From an uncultured Bacilli bacterium (lineage in GTDB: Bacteria > Bacillota_I > Bacilli_A > RF39 > UBA660): 26,398 nt of DNA. The notes beneath the pieces were generated by a model. That model was not told where the DNA came from and searched no databases. It was given only the letters and a program-made list of their open reading frames with translations. Made by a program: the position numbers and the translations under genes. The stretch is taken from the NCBI GenBank assembly GCA_910585915.1, contig CAJUGF010000018.1, positions 1 through 26,398 on the forward strand. The letters are read 5' to 3'. Within the stretch, counting starts at the first letter, position 1; every line of letters begins with the position of its first letter. Shown one piece after another: positions 21,939-26,398 of the stretch.

Positions 21939-24900
21939 TTATTTTAGATTTGGATACCCTTGTGTTTCAATTACACTTAAGTCCCAAATATTTTCATCAA
22001 ATTGCAATGTGTCTTGATAGAAAGATTTGTTATGAATTTGTTCTTCGGTTGCTTCTTTTAATTTATCAGCAGTTTCTTCTGTAATACTACTAAATCCATG
22101 TGCTTCTGCATATTCGTAAACATTTTCAATTGAGGTTAAAATACTCGCTACTGCAGCGCCAGTTACTTTGTATGGAATTTTTTCTACTCCTGAACTATCT
22201 GTAAATCCTTCCATTTTTCCAAGAGCGATTGAATTTCTGATGATTGGCTGGTCATAGATATTTCCAACAATTCCACCATTACGTTCACTATTCACAATCG
22301 TTGTATAAGCATTTTCAGGTTTTTTTATGTTAACTTTTGAGATAACATTTTCAATCGTTCCACCTTTTTGAAGGGCACCTACAATTCCACCGTTTTCAGT
22401 CATAATAATTTCAATGCTACCTTCTACATATACATTTTTAATTATGCCGCCATATTTTCTACCAATAAATGTAGAAACGTATACTCCAGTACCTTTGATA
22501 TTCGCATTTTTGACACTGATGTTTTCAAAGGTTGAGTTTGCATTATCAAATGAAGATACAACAGCTACTCTGTGTCTTCCTTCTAATGTGATATTTTCAA
22601 ATTTCATATTTTTTAGAGTTGCACCATTTGTTAATTTTGTAAATGCTGCTATATCATCACCAGTACTAATATTTGTGAAATCTTTAATATTTAAATTTTC
22701 TACAGTTCCATTAAATGTATTAAACAATGCTACATTCTTTAAGTTTTTAAACGTATGACCTTTTCCATTTATTTTTCCTGTGAAAGTTGCTGTTACAACA
22801 GATTCTGTTTTTGTGTATCCTGTAAAATCAATATCATTTTCAATTTCAAAGATTCCACCTGGATCTTGATTTAATTTATCCATGTCTTCTAGAGAAGATA
22901 TTTTATGTTTCATTGTTTCTACTTTAATATTATTACTTAAAACATTACTATTGGCTCCTGCAAGTAGTCCTAAATCATTTCTTCCACCAAAGTCCAATTG
23001 TAATCTATTTACTTCTATATTTTCTAGTATGCTATATTCTGTTCTTACAGATAAAGCTCCTACATTGGTTAGCGTTTTTGGAATATTTGTATCTTCAATG
23101 ATTAAATCTTTTACATATCCAAATCTGATTTTTTGGAAAATTGGCAATTTATTCCCTATTATTTTGTGACCATTTCCATCTAATTTACCCATAAATGTTT
23201 GAGTAACGTTAGTAGTCATGCCACTAAAGTCGATATCATTATCTAAGACGTAATATCCATAAGGTTCTGCATCTAATTTTTGGACTAATTCTTCTGCTGT
23301 TTTGATATGTTTTGCCTCTATTGTTGTTCCAAGTGGATCATCTATGAAATCATTTGTTACTCTTTTTAGGTAATGGTAATAAATTTTACGAAGATTTGTT
23401 CCACCAGTCACATTGCGATTTCCATTTTTGGCATCACTTCTTAAAGCATTTACAAACTGTTCAATCATTAAGTCAATATTTACATATTTGTTATCTTTTT
23501 TGCTTTCAATTTCAGCATAGCGACTCATTCGATATTCTTTCCAATTCATTGCAGTTCCAGTTTTCGCTTGTGTTATTTTTTGAATGGCATCTAAATCAGA
23601 ACTACTCATTTTGCTTCCAAATGTAACATAACCATCGACTCCAGCATAACCTAGCATTTCAAACATGTTTTTCTTATTTGAGAAGGCATCAGCATAACCA
23701 TTGTCGTAGTGCCCCATATACCAACGAGTTACCCAAATTGATTCATAGCCATAATCATTGGCACCAATGCTATTGATAGGTACAAGTCCTCGAACACTCA
23801 CTCCCCAAGCATTATTCGGTCTTAGCATAATTCGATTATCATAAAGGGATTCTAATGTTGTTAAGTTCATCGCTTTGGCTTGTTCTTTGGTAATGGTACC
23901 CCATGTACTCCATCCAGCTGATGTATTCATTCTTGTTGCAATTTTTGCTTGTTCTTCTGGAGTTAATTGAATGAATGCTTTTGCGGATACGTAATCTAGA
24001 AGTTCTAAGGCGTCAAATTGGCCTTTAAAATAATTTTCTAATTTTTCTCTCGTATTGATTCTTTCTGGTGTTAAATTTTGGGTTGCCATACTTTCTTTTC
24101 CTAAGGTAAAGGCAAAATTGAAGTAATAAGGTCCTACATCATAACCATTAATATTATTGTTACTCCAAGTTTCTTTTTGCTGAACATTTCCTTCTGTATA
24201 TGTTTCTAGTTGTAACCTTGTCCCTTTTCTAAATAACATGATTTTATCGTAAAGGGCATGTTCAAATTCATGGGTCCAAGTATCGTAGTTTGTTAGTCCT
24301 GGTCTTGCAATGAACCATAAGAATCCTGCCGTATTACCAACACCTGCTGCAGATCCATATTGCCATGCTCCTACCGCTTCGTTGAAGTTTTTAGAGAATG
24401 GTTCTGTTGTCGTTCCACTTCTATTCCATGTTGTAACAGGAGAGGTTCCCATTGGAATATTTGTTCCTGGGAAATAAGTTGTTTTGTACCCTGTAATCGT
24501 TTTTACAGTATCATAAACCATAATCGTAAAACTGTTCCAACTTTCTACATGGAAAGACCCAGCCATAGTATCAAATTGTTTTTTAATTAAATTAGAATGA
24601 TTCATTACATGATTTCTTACAGTATTTTGTCCAGATGCTGTTGTTGGATCAGCAATATAGACTCTTTGTGCTCCTACTTGGAATTGAGCAGGCCCAGATA
24701 TAATGTATCCCGCATATTTTGGTAATGTTGATAATGGAAGGATAAAGTTAGGAAAACCTTTTAATCTATCCCATGCACGGTATTTTACTTCTGGATGATT
24801 CTCTACTGGTATTTCAGATAAAATTCCAATAGAAGAGAAATGTTCAGTAAACCAATCGTTGATATCTTCATATCCACCAATGTTTCTTATTACCCCATCT

Positions 24901-26398
24901 AGATAATAAGTTAGCGCTGAACTTCCTGTATATTTACTTAAGCTATTTGCAAAGAATGTGTTGGTGGCATTGGTTCCTAGATTTCCTGTTAGTACTTCTT
25001 CTGTTAAGTTGTCAATCGTCATAGAATCTTTGTACATTTTTCCTTCAAATAACAGAATATCTGATACTTTAGCCCCACCAATTTCAAAGTGGTACCATCT
25101 ATGATAGTAATTGTAAGCGTATAATATTTTGTTAAGTCTACCACTATCGATTAGTTCTTGTTTTATCTTGTTGTTTAGAAGTTCACTATCCATATTTAGT
25201 ATACTATTGCCATCATTTTGCAATAATTGTAGAGCTATTTCTTCTGCAAGTGGTTTCATCATTTCATTATAGTGATCACGATATAATCTACTGTCTGCTG
25301 AGGCTGTTAATGGATCAAGTGTCGCAGCATAGTCGATATTGCTTATATAATTCTTTATTGTTTCTACAATTGATGCACTTTCTTTAATAATGTAATTGTC
25401 AAATGCATATTCTAAGTCTAAATCATTTAATGTATAAATTGAAATATCTTGTTTTGTCTCTTTGAAAGTTACATTATATTCACTTACTGTGCTATCTTCA
25501 AATACTACTTTTATACTTGTTATTGTGTTTTTATTTTGTGTTGTTAGATAAGTTAGCAGTTTTCCATTATTATATGGCAAAATATGTTTTATTATTTTTG
25601 TATTCAAAACATGATCTTTTTGTATTTTTAAACCATCTTCAATTAAGTATTTTGCATCATAGAATGGCATTAATTTATTAATATTGTGATACAAAATATC
25701 TTTTTCTTCTGTATATCCATTTATTTTCTTAATTCTTGAATAGTCTGGAATATACAATTTATTATTATTTGGTTTTTCATCTTCTTTTGTTTCTTCTGTT
25801 GTTTTGGTAACTTGTAATATTGGAGGTTTATCATAAGAAACATCAGATAAATCCCAAATATTTTCATCGAATTGCGCATTATTTTTAAAGAAATCTGTGG
25901 TAATTCCTTCTTTTGATATTTGTTTTACACGTTCACCTGAGGCATTACTTACTAATCCAGAATCTATTAACTCATAGTTATTTTTTGATGTTGCATGTAT
26001 GGTTGAACCATGTACACTGTAGAAATTAGTTCCAGTTGATAAGCTTACATTATTTTTTAATGAAGTATTATTGTTTAATGCAAGTCCAACAATATCTCCA
26101 TTTAGTCTTGCACTCACATTGTTTGTGTAAGTTACTTTGGTTAAACAATTTTCTATCGTAATTAAGTCAGTTCCATCTCCAGTTCCTAATATTCCGCTAA
26201 TACCATTTCCATCTTTATTTTGAGTAGAGTTTAATTGTCCTTCTGCATAGCAATTTTTAATGGAACCACCCATCATGTTTCCAACCATCCCTCCAACTCT
26301 GATATGTAAAGAAGTTGTAATTTTGAAATTGGTAACACTACTTTGTTCTATTGTACTAGCTGTGGTTTCTCCTATTAATCCGCCTACACGACTAGTTC
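21939..26398 (-). CDS. Very large M26-type zinc metallopeptidase with GLUG/beta-helix-like repeats (5' end outside window)
   Basis: At least 1485 aa; the frame is open to the right edge with no start in sight, so the N-terminus is missing. ATG 26288 is internal: GLUG-type repeats (RVGGLIGET, RVGGMVGNMMGGSIKNCYAEG) run through it. The central region has the ZmpB/IgA-protease-like segment RLKGFPNFILPLSTLPKY and the zinc motif HEFEH (24258-24272) with a Glu in QLETYTEG about 20 residues later. The C-terminal third holds two beta-helix units opening TAEELVQKL/LEDMDKLNQD and DNDIDFSG/ENDIDFTG, and more GLUG-like turns. The last residues are QGYPNLK with no LPxTG, so anchoring, if any, must be N-terminal as in the Zmp family. 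M26 enzymes cleave host IgA or other glycoproteins; the substrate here is unknown. Confidence 0.85.
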   Translation of the reverse strand, partial: TSRVGGLIGETTASTIEQSSVTNFKITTSLHIRVGGMVGNMMGGSIKNCYAEGQLNSTQNKDGNGISGILGTGDGTDLITIENCLTKVTYTNNVSARLNGDIVGLALNNNTSLKNNVSLSTGTNFYSVHGSTIHATSKNNYELIDSGLVSNASGERVKQISKEGITTDFFKNNAQFDENIWDLSDVSYDKPPILQVTKTTEETKEDEKPNNNKLYIPDYSRIKKINGYTEEKDILYHNINKLMPFYDAKYLIEDGLKIQKDHVLNTKIIKHILPYNNGKLLTYLTTQNKNTITSIKVVFEDSTVSEYNVTFKETKQDISIYTLNDLDLEYAFDNYIIKESASIVETIKNYISNIDYAATLDPLTASADSRLYRDHYNEMMKPLAEEIALQLLQNDGNSILNMDSELLNNKIKQELIDSGRLNKILYAYNYYHRWYHFEIGGAKVSDILLFEGKMYKDSMTIDNLTEEVLTGNLGTNATNTFFANSLSKYTGSSALTYYLDGVIRNIGGYEDINDWFTEHFSSIGILSEIPVENHPEVKYRAWDRLKGFPNFILPLSTLPKYAGYIISGPAQFQVGAQRVYIADPTTASGQNTVRNHVMNHSNLIKKQFDTMAGSFHVESWNSFTIMVYDTVKTITGYKTTYFPGTNIPMGTSPVTTWNRSGTTTEPFSKNFNEAVGAWQYGSAAGVGNTAGFLWFIARPGLTNYDTWTHEFEHALYDKIMLFRKGTRLQLETYTEGNVQQKETWSNNNINGYDVGPYYFNFAFTLGKESMATQNLTPERINTREKLENYFKGQFDALELLDYVSAKAFIQLTPEEQAKIATRMNTSAGWSTWGTITKEQAKAMNLTTLESLYDNRIMLRPNNAWGVSVRGLVPINSIGANDYGYESIWVTRWYMGHYDNGYADAFSNKKNMFEMLGYAGVDGYVTFGSKMSSSDLDAIQKITQAKTGTAMNWKEYRMSRYAEIESKKDNKYVNIDLMIEQFVNALRSDAKNGNRNVTGGTNLRKIYYHYLKRVTNDFIDDPLGTTIEAKHIKTAEELVQKLDAEPYGYYVLDNDIDFSGMTTNVTQTFMGKLDGNGHKIIGNKLPIFQKIRFGYVKDLIIEDTNIPKTLTNVGALSVRTEYSILENIEVNRLQLDFGGRNDLGLLAGANSNVLSNNIKVETMKHKISSLEDMDKLNQDPGGIFEIENDIDFTGYTKTESVVTATFTGKINGKGHTFKNLKNVALFNTFNGTVENLNIKDFTNISTGDDIAAFTKLTNGATLKNMKFENITLEGRHRVAVVSSFDNANSTFENISVKNANIKGTGVYVSTFIGRKYGGIIKNVYVEGSIEIIMTENGGIVGALQKGGTIENVISKVNIKKPENAYTTIVNSERNGGIVGNIYDQPIIRNSIALGKMEGFTDSSGVEKIPYKVTGAAVASILTSIENVYEYAEAHGFSSITEETADKLKEATEEQIHNKSFYQDTLQFDENIWDLSVIETQGYPNLK

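Noticed and set aside
21890..22084. Plus-strand ORF of 64 codons opposite the protease gene
   Set aside because: It overlaps the strongly supported M26 gene and its terminator region, and has no recognisable protein features.
22414..24590. Several plus-strand ORFs of 76-114 codons within the M26 gene
   Set aside because: They are antisense shadows of the large reading frame; their sequences are low in complexity and lack ribosome binding sites in keeping with neighbours.
26286..26288. ATG 26288 as true start of the M26-like protein
   Set aside because: The frame continues open to the window edge with the same GLUG repeat pattern (VGGLIGE), and no signal peptide follows the ATG.
1..26398. 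CRISPR array, rRNA genes, insertion sequences
   Set aside because: I saw no regularly spaced repeats, rRNA-like sequence or transposase gene on either strand.

Overview
The window is very AT-rich, uses the standard bacterial code (TGA is a stop and TGG encodes Trp), has Shine-Dalgarno sequences of the GGAGG type, and encodes a sortase with an IPKTG-anchored adhesin and an M26-type surface zinc protease. Together these point to a low-GC, Gram-positive Bacillota, probably host- or mucosa-associated. I cannot name a genus.

Positions 1 to 16644 are the right-hand part of an integrative and conjugative element (ICE); its left end lies outside the window. From left to right it carries: a thioester/Cna-B adhesin and a sortase; a type IV secretion block (VirB6-like membrane protein, PrgI/VirB3-like protein, a small membrane peptide, an unknown 117-aa protein, VirB4 ATPase, M23 peptidase); an intergenic region with two promoter-like sites, operator-like repeats and a probable oriT with an IncP-like nic motif; a mobilization block (two ribbon-helix-helix-like proteins, a MOB-P-like relaxase, an unknown protein, the VirD4 coupling ATPase); an ArdC-like antirestriction protein; a complete tRNA-Cys gene on the minus strand; and an integration block (unknown protein, excisionase-like HTH protein, tyrosine integrase). 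The element ends in a 44-bp 3'-terminal fragment of tRNA-Cys at 16601-16644, the presumed attachment site. The mating genes would assemble the channel and nick and deliver the DNA, the adhesin/sortase pair could stabilise cell contact, ArdC could protect incoming DNA, and Int/Xis would control excision.

The most striking observation is that about half of the ICE genes (9 of 17) appear to start at AUA, AUU or AUC instead of AUG/GUG/UUG. Seven of the nine have GGAGG 7-8 nt upstream, and several overlap the preceding stop as TAATA, TAATT or TAATC. Two genes (a 55-aa RHH-like protein and the 97-aa excisionase-like protein) have no usable canonical start and would be missed or badly truncated by ordinary gene callers. 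Genes to the right of the element start at ATG.

Positions 16645 to 26398 look like host chromosome: a tRNA terminator-like hairpin; a minus-strand cluster encoding a PH-domain protein, a single-pass membrane protein, a triple-LysM protein and a multi-pass membrane protein; a plus-strand Mrr-like nuclease gene interrupted by an in-frame TGA; and a very large minus-strand M26-type metallopeptidase with GLUG/beta-helix-like repeats, whose 5' end runs off the window.
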